Part shown: piece by piece, positions 20,625 through 29,551 of the stretch
Layout: each line of letters begins with the position of its first letter
How positions within the stretch are numbered: position 1 is the stretch's first letter
Assembly (NCBI GenBank): GCA_951812305.1
Contig: CATOSB010000008.1
Coordinates: 434,001 to 498,000, forward strand
DNA from: an uncultured Paracoccaceae bacterium
GTDB taxonomy: Bacteria; Pseudomonadota; Alphaproteobacteria; Rhodobacterales; Rhodobacteraceae
Direction of reading: 5' to 3'
Length of the DNA: 64,000 nt
The notes under the pieces: model-generated
Seen by the model: only the letters and a program-made list of their open reading frames with translations
Told to the model about the DNA's origin: nothing
Database searches by the model: none
Translations under genes and position numbers: made by a program

Positions 20625-22225
20625 GTAACTCCCAAGCACCCTGTCCGATAGGGTTGCGGGGTTTTGTTCCGTCAGAGCCGTGCGATGATCTGAGGTGGTG
20701 ACAGGGTCAGGATTTCCAGGATGTTGAACCGGTGTTTTCTGGCCGTCGAGATGACGGACCTGATGTCGGCGAAGACCCGCGCGCCCTCGAGGGTGCGGAA
20801 GGTGCCCGAGATTTTCATGCGCAGCTTCATCATGCGCAGGTCCTGTTCGGCCTGATTGTTTGTGAATGGGACCGCGAAGTCGGCGATGAATCGCAAAACG
20901 TCATCGCGGTAGTCACGCAGGCGGAGGAGCAGGTTGTGGCCTGGCCGCCTGGCTTTTCGGCCGCGGGTGCCGGGGCTTTTGGCCAGCGGGGGCCGGCGTT
21001 CGTGGAAGGCGAGCCCCTTGGCGAGGATCGCCATGTATCTGGTGACTATACCCTGGCGAACCAGTTCCGGGAGTTCGGTCTCGCCTTGATCCTGAGCCGC
21101 GCATCTGAGCTGATTGGCGCTATGAAGCACTGCGCTCATCTCCGTCGCCCAAGGCTCTTTTTCGATCTCTTCGATGGCCTTGAGTTCGCGCAAGTGATGC
21201 GCCCCGCAGAGGGCGTGGGCGTCCACTCCGCTCATATGGGCGTAGTAGGGTTTCCAGTGATCATGAATGATCGTCCCGCCGGTCAGGAAGGTTGGAACAG
21301 CACCGCGTTTGGCGCTGATGCGGTAATGGGTGAAGGCGGTATCGCAGATCGTGTGCAGCCAGTGCAGCTTGCCGGCAACACGAAGTCCGGTCTCGTCCAG
21401 ATGCCGAACGCCGCCTTCGGCAAGCCGGGCGAGAATGTGTTCAACCACGACACCCATCTTATTTGCCGCGCCGCGCGTCCAGTTGGTCACGCTGGCCGCG
21501 CACAAGCTGGTGGCCCCAAACAGGTCGCGCATAAGCTGGCAGACCCGATCCTCGGGTATCAGCTGCTGAACATTGCAATAGACCGCCACTGCCCGCATGC
21601 GCGTGCCATATTGCACATGCGCGGCCACGCCATCGGGAAAGCCAGCCGTCGTCGTGGCTCGACAATGGTCGCAACAATAAACCGCCGCCTGATGCTCGGT
21701 GACCTCCAGGCGTGGCGCAGGCAAGTCGAACACCTGACGCTTCTCGATCCCTTTCACCATCTCCGCCGTCAGGGCGCTCTGACAGGCGCTGCAATGCGTC
21801 GCCTCATGCCGTTCGACAAAGTCGGGTGTTGACGTCTGGCGCAGGGTGTCGCCCCGGTGGCCAACTTGGCCGCCACTTTTCTTTCCGGATTTGCCACGCA
21901 GGCTGCGCGGGGCTGGCTTCTTCAGGCCATCACTTGAAGGGGGCTTGCTGCTATTGCTGCTGTTCTTGGCCAACTGTCGGCGCAGGTCCGTGATCTCTTC
22001 CGCCATGCTCGCCAACGCAGCTTCAAGCTCAGCGATCCGACGCAGAGCCGTGGCGAGAAGTTGTTCAAGGGCGGCAACCTGATCCATCCCACCACTGATT
22101 CAGAGAAATCAACCCGGCGCCACAGAATTCAGACAAGAAAGAAAAAAAACACGCGCAAAATGGCAAATTCGACTCACCATAAAACTGACAATAACACTCA
22201 AACGTGGGGGGTGCTTGGGAGTTAC
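20625..22225 (-). mobile_element. ISBst12-type (IS66 family) IS, copy C, 1601 bp
   Basis: Same TIRs; TSD GTTTTTTG (20617-20624 / 22226-22233). Confidence 0.93.
20672..22087 (-). CDS. IS66-family (ISBst12 type) transposase, copy C
   Basis: 471 aa identical in translation to copy A. Confidence 0.93.
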   Translation of the reverse strand: MDQVAALEQLLATALRRIAELEAALASMAEEITDLRRQLAKNSSNSSKPPSSDGLKKPAPRSLRGKSGKKSGGQVGHRGDTLRQTSTPDFVERHEATHCSACQSALTAEMVKGIEKRQVFDLPAPRLEVTEHQAAVYCCDHCRATTTAGFPDGVAAHVQYGTRMRAVAVYCNVQQLIPEDRVCQLMRDLFGATSLCAASVTNWTRGAANKMGVVVEHILARLAEGGVRHLDETGLRVAGKLHWLHTICDTAFTHYRISAKRGAVPTFLTGGTIIHDHWKPYYAHMSGVDAHALCGAHHLRELKAIEEIEKEPWATEMSAVLHSANQLRCAAQDQGETELPELVRQGIVTRYMAILAKGLAFHERRPPLAKSPGTRGRKARRPGHNLLLRLRDYRDDVLRFIADFAVPFTNNQAEQDLRMMKLRMKISGTFRTLEGARVFADIRSVISTARKHRFNILEILTLSPPQIIARL

Positions 22226-22729
22226 GTTTTTTGATTCGTTTTTTACGATACTCGTTGACCCTTTTTCGCAGAGGGTTGCGATGAGGGATTTCCACCATTG
22301 TTATGGAAATGATCCTCGGTTCTCTCAAAGCCTCATTTGGCTCCAGTTCAACGGCAATTCCGCCAAACTCTCCAAGAAATAGAACATTTGAAACGGTTTC
22401 GTGATCTGCTTTGAATGTATCAGGGTCATTTTTCCGTACGTGTTTCGGGATGATCACCTGAAAGGGAGTGGCAGCCATCAGATCGAGCACAAGTGTCATG
22501 GTTCTTTTAGGGAGCGCAGCCAGTTCATTGAGCTTATCCGTGAGGGCGTAGAAACGGTTGGGGTCCTCTTCCATCATGTCGAACATGAGGTCCCGGATCT
22601 TCTCATAAGCGAGATCTTCGTTGATTGGGAAGTTGTTCTCCATGGCGCGCACCTTTTGCCCCGTGTTGACCAGCCTGAATGCCCCCGTGATTAGTATGGG
22701 GTGAGAGGGGTTTCCAGGTACGTTGCCCC

Positions 22730-23665
22730 ATGATTCAAGGTTCAAAAGCGACACAATATGGACCGCCACTCATGTCGATCACTAACACCGCACTTTTTGT
22801 CTGTCTCGATGATTTTGCAAAAACCTACGAGGACTGGGAGCGCCACCGGTTGATCCCCTCGGGTCGTCAGAGGCTTCGCTCCGGCAAGCTGACCCTGGGG
22901 GAGAGCCTGTTCATCATGGTCTTGTTTCACTTGTCGCCGTTCAAGGACTTCAAACATTATTGGATTTATGGCGTTGAGCAGAAATACCGTGACTGCTTTG
23001 GCAACCTCCCGAGCTATGGTCGGTTTGTCAGCCTCATGCCAAGATTAATGGTGCCGTTTTGCATACTGCTGCACTGCTTCAGCGGTGAAAAAACCGGCGT
23101 CTATTTTGCCGACAGCACTAAGCTCGCGGTCTGCCACAATGCCCGCATTAATCGAAACAAGGTCTTCAAGGGGCTGGCAAAGCGCGGTCGCAGCACAATG
23201 GGCTGGTTCTTTGGCTTCAAACTGCATCTAATCATCAACAACAAGGGGGAGATCATGGCCGTCAAAATCACGGCAGGTAATGTCGATGATCGAAAGCCGT
23301 TTGAAGCCATGATCGCGGGCCTCGAAGGCAAAATATTTGCTGATAAGGGCTATATCTCCAAATCCCTCTTCCAACGGCTCTGGCAGCGTGGCCTCCACCT
23401 CGTCACCGGCATTCGCCGCAACATGAAAAACTATCTCCTGCCAATCCTGAACAAAATCCTGTTGCGAAGGCGGTTCATCATCGAAACTCTGTTCGATAAG
23501 TTGAAAACCAGCATGGGACTGGAACACACTCGACACAGATCGCCTGCCAACGCATTCGTACACCTCATCTCGTGTGTCGCAGCCTATATGCTCGGGAAAA
23601 CCAAAGTTAAAATGGGACCCATAACCGTGCCGGAAACAATCAGGCAGGTCGAATACCAGATATAG
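22730..23665 (+). CDS. IS982-family transposase (intact)
   Basis: 311 aa, near-identical to 15018-15953. Confidence 0.92.
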   Translation: MIQGSKATQYGPPLMSITNTALFVCLDDFAKTYEDWERHRLIPSGRQRLRSGKLTLGESLFIMVLFHLSPFKDFKHYWIYGVEQKYRDCFGNLPSYGRFVSLMPRLMVPFCILLHCFSGEKTGVYFADSTKLAVCHNARINRNKVFKGLAKRGRSTMGWFFGFKLHLIINNKGEIMAVKITAGNVDDRKPFEAMIAGLEGKIFADKGYISKSLFQRLWQRGLHLVTGIRRNMKNYLLPILNKILLRRRFIIETLFDKLKTSMGLEHTRHRSPANAFVHLISCVAAYMLGKTKVKMGPITVPETIRQVEYQI

Positions 23666-23700
23666 CGCTTATCCAGAACTCAGGTTAAAGGAGGAGAAAT

Positions 23701-24276
23701 ATGAAACGCCTGTTTGCACTCGCCATTTCACTGCTAATCGCGACCAGCGTAACTGCCGTCGAAATCGGCGATGACGGTCTGCACAAGACGCCCTGGATGC
23801 GCGACACGTTCAAGGACCTGACAGAAGATCTGGAAGAAGCCAACGCCGAAGGCAAACGCCTGATGATCATGTTCGAACAGCGCGGATGCATCTATTGCAC
23901 CAAGATGCATGAAGAGGTGTTCCCGGATGAACGGATCACCAAATTCATCGAGGACAATTACTTCGTTGTTCAGCTCAACCTGCATGGATCGACCGAGGTC
24001 ACCGATTTTGACGGCGAAACGCTGGAAGAACGTCAGATGGCGCGGAAATGGGGCGTTCTTTTCACGCCATCAATCATGTTCATGCCAATGGACGTCGAAG
24101 ATGGTGCGACCGCTCCCCAAGTGGCAGTTGCCGTGATGCCGGGTGCGTTCGGTAAGGGCACGACGCTCGATATGCTGACATGGGTAGCCGAAGAGCGTTA
24201 TCTCGATGACGAAGAGGATTTCCAGCGGTATCACGCCCGAATGATTCAAGAGCGCAACAACGGTTCCACCGACTAA
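23701..24276 (+). CDS. soxW: Thioredoxin-like SoxW
   Basis: Signal peptide; LMIMFEQRGCIYCTKMHEEVFPDERITKFIEDNYFVVQLNLHGSTEVTDFDGE. Confidence 0.92.
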   Translation: MKRLFALAISLLIATSVTAVEIGDDGLHKTPWMRDTFKDLTEDLEEANAEGKRLMIMFEQRGCIYCTKMHEEVFPDERITKFIEDNYFVVQLNLHGSTEVTDFDGETLEERQMARKWGVLFTPSIMFMPMDVEDGATAPQVAVAVMPGAFGKGTTLDMLTWVAEERYLDDEEDFQRYHARMIQERNNGSTD

Positions 24277-24295
24277 AGCCTGCGTACGTAACATT

Positions 24296-24315
24296 AAATT
24301 CAACTAGTTGAATTT
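24296..24315. promoter_or_regulatory. Candidate SoxR operator upstream of soxX
   Basis: Perfect 20-bp palindrome AAATTCAACTAGTTGAATTT in the soxW-soxX intergenic region. Confidence 0.6.
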
Positions 24316-24377
24316 GTTGTTGCGTGACGGGTTTTGTGTGCGCTAGTGTACCGAGAACAAAGATCCAGGGAGGACTC

Positions 24378-24839
24378 ATGAAAAACCATGTCTTGGGGGC
24401 AGTGGCGGCGTTGGCGGTTTCGTCAACGGCTGTGACTGCGGCGGAGGTTTCGCCAAGCGACGTTGCCTTTGACGAATACGGCGCGGTCATGGCCTCGCTA
24501 AGTGGCGCGGATGGCGATCCTGCAAATGGCGCCAAAGTTTTCGCGAACCGCAAACTCGGCAATTGTCTGGCCTGCCACGAAAATTCTGACATGAGCGAAG
24601 CGCCATTCCATGGCGAGGTTGGCCCATCGCTGGACGGCGTCGGCTCACGTTGGGAAGTTGGCGAACTGCGCGGTATCGTGACGAACTCGAAAAAGACGTT
24701 CCCGGACACCATGATGCCGGCGTTTTACATCGACGGAGGTTACGAGCGCCCGCTTGAGAAATTCGCAGGCAAGTCCATTCTTTCGGCGCAGGACGTCGAA
24801 GATGTGGTCGCCTATTTGCTGACGCTCAAAGACGAATAA
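24378..24839 (+). CDS. soxX: Sulfur oxidation c-type cytochrome SoxX
   Basis: GGA-rich RBS; MKNHVLGAVAALAVSSTAVTA signal; one CLACH heme site. Confidence 0.95.
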   Translation: MKNHVLGAVAALAVSSTAVTAAEVSPSDVAFDEYGAVMASLSGADGDPANGAKVFANRKLGNCLACHENSDMSEAPFHGEVGPSLDGVGSRWEVGELRGIVTNSKKTFPDTMMPAFYIDGGYERPLEKFAGKSILSAQDVEDVVAYLLTLKDE

Positions 24840-24863
24840 CGCCAGGTATCCGGAGGACATGAG

Positions 24864-25274
24864 ATGACACTGACAAGAAGAGAGATGCTGGCCATCGGCG
24901 CAAGCGCGATTGCGGTTGCCACCGGTGCCCCGGCATTTGCAGTAACCGACGCGGTGATGGAATTCACCGGCGGCGCGGAAACCGGCGAGGGCGGCGTAAC
25001 GGTCACCGCGCCTGAGATCGCCGAAAACGGCAACACGGTTCCGATCACGGTTGAAGCCCCGGGCGCAGAGGCGATTGCGGTCTATGCCGATGGCAACCCG
25101 GTTCCAAATGTCGTGACGTTTAAATTTGGCGAATTGAGCCCGGCACAGGCCGCTTCAACCCGCATCCGTCTGGCCAAAAGCCAGAATGTCGTTGCCGTCG
25201 CAAAAATGGCGGACGGTTCGTACAGCATGTCTCAGGCAGCTGTGAAAGTCACAATCGGCGGCTGCGGCGGCTGA
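24864..25274 (+). CDS. soxY: Thiosulfate carrier subunit SoxY
   Basis: Tat-like signal; C-terminal ...VTIGGCGG swinging arm. Confidence 0.97.
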   Translation: MTLTRREMLAIGASAIAVATGAPAFAVTDAVMEFTGGAETGEGGVTVTAPEIAENGNTVPITVEAPGAEAIAVYADGNPVPNVVTFKFGELSPAQAASTRIRLAKSQNVVAVAKMADGSYSMSQAAVKVTIGGCGG

Positions 25275-25292
25275 AGCAGGGGAGAGAAAGAC

Positions 25293-25622
25293 ATGGCATC
25301 CGGAGTAAAACCCCGCGTCAAGGTACCGAAATCAGCAAGCGCTGGCGATACGATCACGATCAAGACGCTGATCAGCCACAAAATGGAATCGGGCCAACGC
25401 AAGGACGGCGACGGCAACACAATCCCCCGTTCGATAATCAATCGCTTCACTGCCGACTTTAACGGCAAGAACGTGATTGATGTCGCATTGGAACCGGCGA
25501 TTTCGACCAATCCGTACTTCCAGTTCGACGCGACCGTGCCCGAAGCAGGAGAGTTCCATTTCACCTGGTATGACGACGACGGCGACGTCTATGAGACAAA
25601 GAAATCCGTCAAAGTCGGCTAA
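25293..25622 (+). CDS. soxZ: Thiosulfate carrier subunit SoxZ
   Basis: PRVKVPKSASAGDTITIKTLISHKMESGQRKDGDGNTIPRSIINRF. Confidence 0.97.
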   Translation: MASGVKPRVKVPKSASAGDTITIKTLISHKMESGQRKDGDGNTIPRSIINRFTADFNGKNVIDVALEPAISTNPYFQFDATVPEAGEFHFTWYDDDGDVYETKKSVKVG

Positions 25623-25647
25623 GCCGCGTGACAGGGAGGAAAAATAT

Positions 25648-26478
25648 ATGAATAAGATGCTCTCAGCCGTTGCTGCGCTGGCCCTTGTGGCCGGATCCGC
25701 GACGGCGGGCGAGGACGCGATACTGTCGATTGATGGTGAGAACTTTGTCACCCAAATCGCCGCGCCATCGCATATGGAAAATGTCGATACGATCTTTTCC
25801 GGCTGGGTGTTCCGAACGGACGAAACCCAGGAATTGCAAACAGATGACTTCGATAATCCGGCTTTCGTCTTCGTCGATCAGGCGATTGATCAGTGGGACA
25901 CGGTTGAAGGTTCCGAAGGCAAATCCTGCTCGGATTGCCACAGCGACGTTGCAGATTTTGTGGGCCTGAAGGCCACATTGCCGCGCGTCGAAAATGGCGA
26001 GTTGGTGACGCTGACCAATCTGGTCAATGAGTGTGTGACTGAGCGGATGGGATCCAAAGAGTGGAAATACTCCGGCGGCAAGATGTCGGCGATGACGGCG
26101 CTTATTGCGCACCAGTCCCGTGGTATGCCGGTGAATGTCAGCATCGACGGCGATGCGGCGTCTCACTGGGAACTTGGTAAAGAGATTTACTACACTCGTG
26201 TCGGTCAGTTGCAGATGGCCTGCGCTAACTGCCATGAGGACAATTTTGGCAACATGATCCGCGCCGACCACCTGAGCCAGGGCCAGACCAACGGCTTTCC
26301 GCTTTATCGTTTGAAGAACGCCAAGATCAACACGACGCATGGGCGTTTCAAGGGATGCATGAGCAACATCCGCGCCACGCCTTACAAAGAAGGCTCGCCG
26401 GAATTCAAAGCGCTGGAACTTTACGTCGCATCGCGTGGCAATGGGTTGAGCGTAGAGACGCCCGCAGTCCGCAACTAA
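25648..26478 (+). CDS. soxA: L-cysteine S-thiosulfotransferase subunit SoxA (diheme)
   Basis: Two CxxCH (CSDCH, CANCH) plus RFKGCMSNIRA active-site Cys. Confidence 0.96.
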   Translation: MNKMLSAVAALALVAGSATAGEDAILSIDGENFVTQIAAPSHMENVDTIFSGWVFRTDETQELQTDDFDNPAFVFVDQAIDQWDTVEGSEGKSCSDCHSDVADFVGLKATLPRVENGELVTLTNLVNECVTERMGSKEWKYSGGKMSAMTALIAHQSRGMPVNVSIDGDAASHWELGKEIYYTRVGQLQMACANCHEDNFGNMIRADHLSQGQTNGFPLYRLKNAKINTTHGRFKGCMSNIRATPYKEGSPEFKALELYVASRGNGLSVETPAVRN

Positions 26479-26489
26479 AGAGTTCGTAT

Positions 26490-26520
26490 AAGGCCCTGCA
26501 ACTCGCTGCGGGGCCTTTTC
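26490..26520. terminator. Rho-independent-like terminator after soxA
   Basis: AAGGCCCTGCAACTCGCTGCGGGGCCTTTTCTTTT stem-loop plus T-run. Confidence 0.75.
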
Positions 26521-26525
26521 TTTTC

Positions 26526-26556
26526 ATATGAATTCAAATATGCGAATATGAATTCA
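26526..26556. promoter_or_regulatory. Candidate SoxR-type site upstream of soxB
   Basis: Direct 11-bp repeat ATATGAATTCA at 26526-26536 and 26546-26556 (20-bp spacing), containing ATTCAA-type arms. Confidence 0.45.
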
Positions 26557-26567
26557 GGAGACGCAAA

Positions 26568-28265
26568 ATGATCTCGCGCAGAGACTTTATGCAAGTCGGG
26601 ATGGCTGCCGCTGCGGTCGTTGGTGGCTCCGGCTTTGGGAATTGGGCGCGATTGGCGGCACAGCAATCGCTGACGCAGGATCAGCTGCTGGAATTTGACA
26701 CGTTCGGCAATGTCTCTCTGATCCACGTAACAGACATCCATGCGCAGATGAAACCGATCTACTTTCGGGAACCTTCGGTCAATATCGGAGTTGGCGGCAA
26801 CGCCGGCGCAGTTCCCCATCTGACCGGTGCGGATTTTCGCAAGTTATACGGCATCGCGGATGGCTCACCCTCACACTACGCGCTGTCGTCGGGCGATTTC
26901 ACGGCACTCGCGCAAGGCTATGGCCGCGTCGGCGGGCTGGACCGCATGGCGACCGTTATCAACGCGATCCGTGCCGACCGGCCCGATGCGATCCTGCTGG
27001 ATGGTGGCGATACATGGCATGGGTCTTACACGACCTATCACACGGCCGGGCAGGACATGGTCAACGTGATGAATGCGCTAAAGCCCGATGCGATGACATT
27101 CCACTGGGAATTCACACTTGGCTCTGACCGGGTGCATGAAATCCTCGAAGATCTTCCCTTCGCGGCGCTCGGTCAGAACATTTTTGACGTTGAGTGGGAT
27201 GAACCGGCGGAACTTTTCCCGCCCTACACGTTCTTCGAACGCGGCGGCACCAAGATCGCGGTGATCGGGCAGGCCTTCCCCTATATGCCGATTGCCAATC
27301 CCGGGTGGATGTTCCCGGAATACTCTTTCGGTCTGCGGCAGGAAAACCTGCAGGCGATGGTCGATGAGGTGAAAGGCGAGGGCGCGGAATGCGTCGTGCT
27401 TCTGAGCCACAACGGTTTTGACGTCGACAAGAAAATGGCGAGCGTCGTCAGTGGAATCGATGTGATCCTGTCGGGCCACACCCACGATGCCCTTCCTGAA
27501 CCTGTTTTGGTGGGGCAAACCATCATCCTGCCCTCCGGTTCGAATGGAAAATTCGTCACTCGCGTCGACCTTGATATCCGCGATGGGCGGATGATGGGAT
27601 ATAAGACCAAACTGATCCCGATCTTCTCTGACGTGATCGAACCGGATGCTAAGGTGGCTGCAATTATCGATGCTGAGCGGGCGCCTTACGAGGCGGCGAT
27701 GTCAGAGGTGATCGGCAAAACCGACAGCCTGCTGTACCGGCGCGGCAATTTCAACGGAACTTGGGACGATCTGATCTGCGATGCGCTTCTGTCGGAGCGC
27801 GATGCCGAGATTGCCCTGTCGCCCGGCGTCCGCTGGGGGCCATCGATCCTGCCCGATCAGGATATTACCCGCGAGGACATCTTTGGCGTTACATCCATGA
27901 CCTATCCCAACGCCTATCGCACGGAATTTACCGGCGAATTCCTGCATGTCGTGCTGGAAGACGTCGCCGACAACATCTTCAACCCCGACCCGTTTTTCCA
28001 ACAGGGTGGCGACATGGTGCGCACTGGCGGGCTTGGCTACACCATCGACGTGTCTAAGCCGCAAGGCGAACGGATCAGCGATATGACGCTGCTTGCAACA
28101 GGCGAGAAAATCGATCCGGCAAAGAACTACGTCGTGGCCGGGTGGGCCAGTGTGAACGAGGGAACCGAAGGCCCCCCGATCTGGGACGTGGTGGAAGGCC
28201 ATATCAGGAAACAGGGCACCGTGACGGTGCAACCCAACACCAGCGTTGAAGTTACAGGCATTTGA
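26568..28265 (+). CDS. soxB: Thiosulfohydrolase SoxB
   Basis: Tat signal RRDFMQVG; VTDIHAQMKPIYFREPS, DGGDTWHGS, SGHTHDALPEP dimanganese 5'-nucleotidase-like motifs. Confidence 0.97.
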   Translation: MISRRDFMQVGMAAAAVVGGSGFGNWARLAAQQSLTQDQLLEFDTFGNVSLIHVTDIHAQMKPIYFREPSVNIGVGGNAGAVPHLTGADFRKLYGIADGSPSHYALSSGDFTALAQGYGRVGGLDRMATVINAIRADRPDAILLDGGDTWHGSYTTYHTAGQDMVNVMNALKPDAMTFHWEFTLGSDRVHEILEDLPFAALGQNIFDVEWDEPAELFPPYTFFERGGTKIAVIGQAFPYMPIANPGWMFPEYSFGLRQENLQAMVDEVKGEGAECVVLLSHNGFDVDKKMASVVSGIDVILSGHTHDALPEPVLVGQTIILPSGSNGKFVTRVDLDIRDGRMMGYKTKLIPIFSDVIEPDAKVAAIIDAERAPYEAAMSEVIGKTDSLLYRRGNFNGTWDDLICDALLSERDAEIALSPGVRWGPSILPDQDITREDIFGVTSMTYPNAYRTEFTGEFLHVVLEDVADNIFNPDPFFQQGGDMVRTGGLGYTIDVSKPQGERISDMTLLATGEKIDPAKNYVVAGWASVNEGTEGPPIWDVVEGHIRKQGTVTVQPNTSVEVTGI

Positions 28266-28282
28266 CCAAGGAGACAAAGGGC

Positions 28283-29551
28283 ATGGATGGCATGTTCAGG
28301 GAAACCTCGCGCAGGGCCTTTCTGCGCGGCAGTGCGGCGGCAGCAGCGGGCGCGACGGTTGGCGGCGCAGCTGCGGCAGCAACGCCAGACCCACTGATCA
28401 CCGAAGTTCAGGATTGGGCTTCTTTTACCGGTACCGGCGTCGACGAAGTGCCGTACGGGATGCCGATCCACTTTGAAAAAGATGTCATCCGCCGGAATGT
28501 CGAGTGGCTGACCGCCTCGCCGATATCTTCAATCAATTTCACCCCCATTCATGCGCTGGACGGAACGATCACACCGCAGGGATGTGCGTTTGAGCGCCAC
28601 CATTCCGGGGCGATAGAATTGAGCAAGCCGGATTACCGCCTGATGATCAATGGCCTGGTCGAACGCCCATTGGTGTTCACTTACGACGATCTGGAACGGT
28701 TCCCGCGCGAAAACCATGTCTATTTCTGCGAATGCGCGGCCAATACCGGCATGGAATGGGCCGGCGCACAGCTTAACGGTGTTCAGTACACCCACGGCAT
28801 GATCCACAACATGGAATATACCGGCATCCCGCTGCGGTTATTACTTGCCGAAGCCGGGGCACAGATGGACGAGAATTTATGGGTGTATGTAGAGGGTGCA
28901 GACGCGTCCTCCAACGGGCGTTCGATCCCGATGGCGAAAGCGCTCGACGATGTGCTCGTTGCCTTCAAGGCAAACGGCGAGGCCTTGCGTTTAGAGCACG
29001 GGTACCCGGTGCGCCTCGTCGTTCCCGGCTGGGAAGGCAACATGTGGGTGAAATGGCTGCGTCGGATCGAAGTGACCGACGCGGCGGTCGAAAGCCGCGA
29101 GGAAACGTCGAAATATACCGACGTGCTTGAAGACGGAACCGCGCGGAAATGGACCTGGGTGATGGATGCCAAGTCGGTCATCACGTCCCCAAGCCCGCAA
29201 TCGCCCATCACGCATGGCGCGGGACCGCTCGTGATTTCCGGCCTTGCATGGTCAGGGCATGGCAAGATCACACGGGTGGATGTGTCAAAGGACGGCGGCG
29301 TAACGTGGGAAACTGCGCGGCTTGGCAAGCAGGGCGACACCAAAGCACTGACCAGATTCTATCTGGATACCAACTGGGATGGGTCGGAAATGCTGCTGCA
29401 AGCCCGGGCGATGGACGAAACGGGTTATATCCAGCCAACCAAAGAACAGCTGCGCGAATTGCGCGGCGAAAACTCGGTCTATCACAACAATTGCATTCAG
29501 ACCTGGTGGGTCGATGAAAGCGGAAAGGCGGAAAATGTCGAAATCTCCTAA
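28283..29551 (+). CDS. soxC: Sulfite dehydrogenase Mo-cofactor subunit SoxC
   Basis: Tat signal SRRAFLRGSAAAAAG; FCECAANTGMEWAGAQLNGVQ molybdopterin region. Confidence 0.96.
   Translation: MDGMFRETSRRAFLRGSAAAAAGATVGGAAAAATPDPLITEVQDWASFTGTGVDEVPYGMPIHFEKDVIRRNVEWLTASPISSINFTPIHALDGTITPQGCAFERHHSGAIELSKPDYRLMINGLVERPLVFTYDDLERFPRENHVYFCECAANTGMEWAGAQLNGVQYTHGMIHNMEYTGIPLRLLLAEAGAQMDENLWVYVEGADASSNGRSIPMAKALDDVLVAFKANGEALRLEHGYPVRLVVPGWEGNMWVKWLRRIEVTDAAVESREETSKYTDVLEDGTARKWTWVMDAKSVITSPSPQSPITHGAGPLVISGLAWSGHGKITRVDVSKDGGVTWETARLGKQGDTKALTRFYLDTNWDGSEMLLQARAMDETGYIQPTKEQLRELRGENSVYHNNCIQTWWVDESGKAENVEIS

Larger units (their letters stand above)
20594..22643 (-). pseudogene. IS982-element passenger gene, interrupted by copy C
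   Basis: Reads ...RKKRIKK up to the insertion at 22225; remaining 3' end at 20594-20624. Confidence 0.75.
20556..23685 (+). mobile_element. IS982-family element, copy 3 (3130 bp including nested ISBst12-type IS)
   Basis: ACCCCGATTCTGG...CCAGAACTCAGGT; TSD TAAAGGA (20549-20555 / 23686-23692), inserted at the soxV stop codon. Confidence 0.9.
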
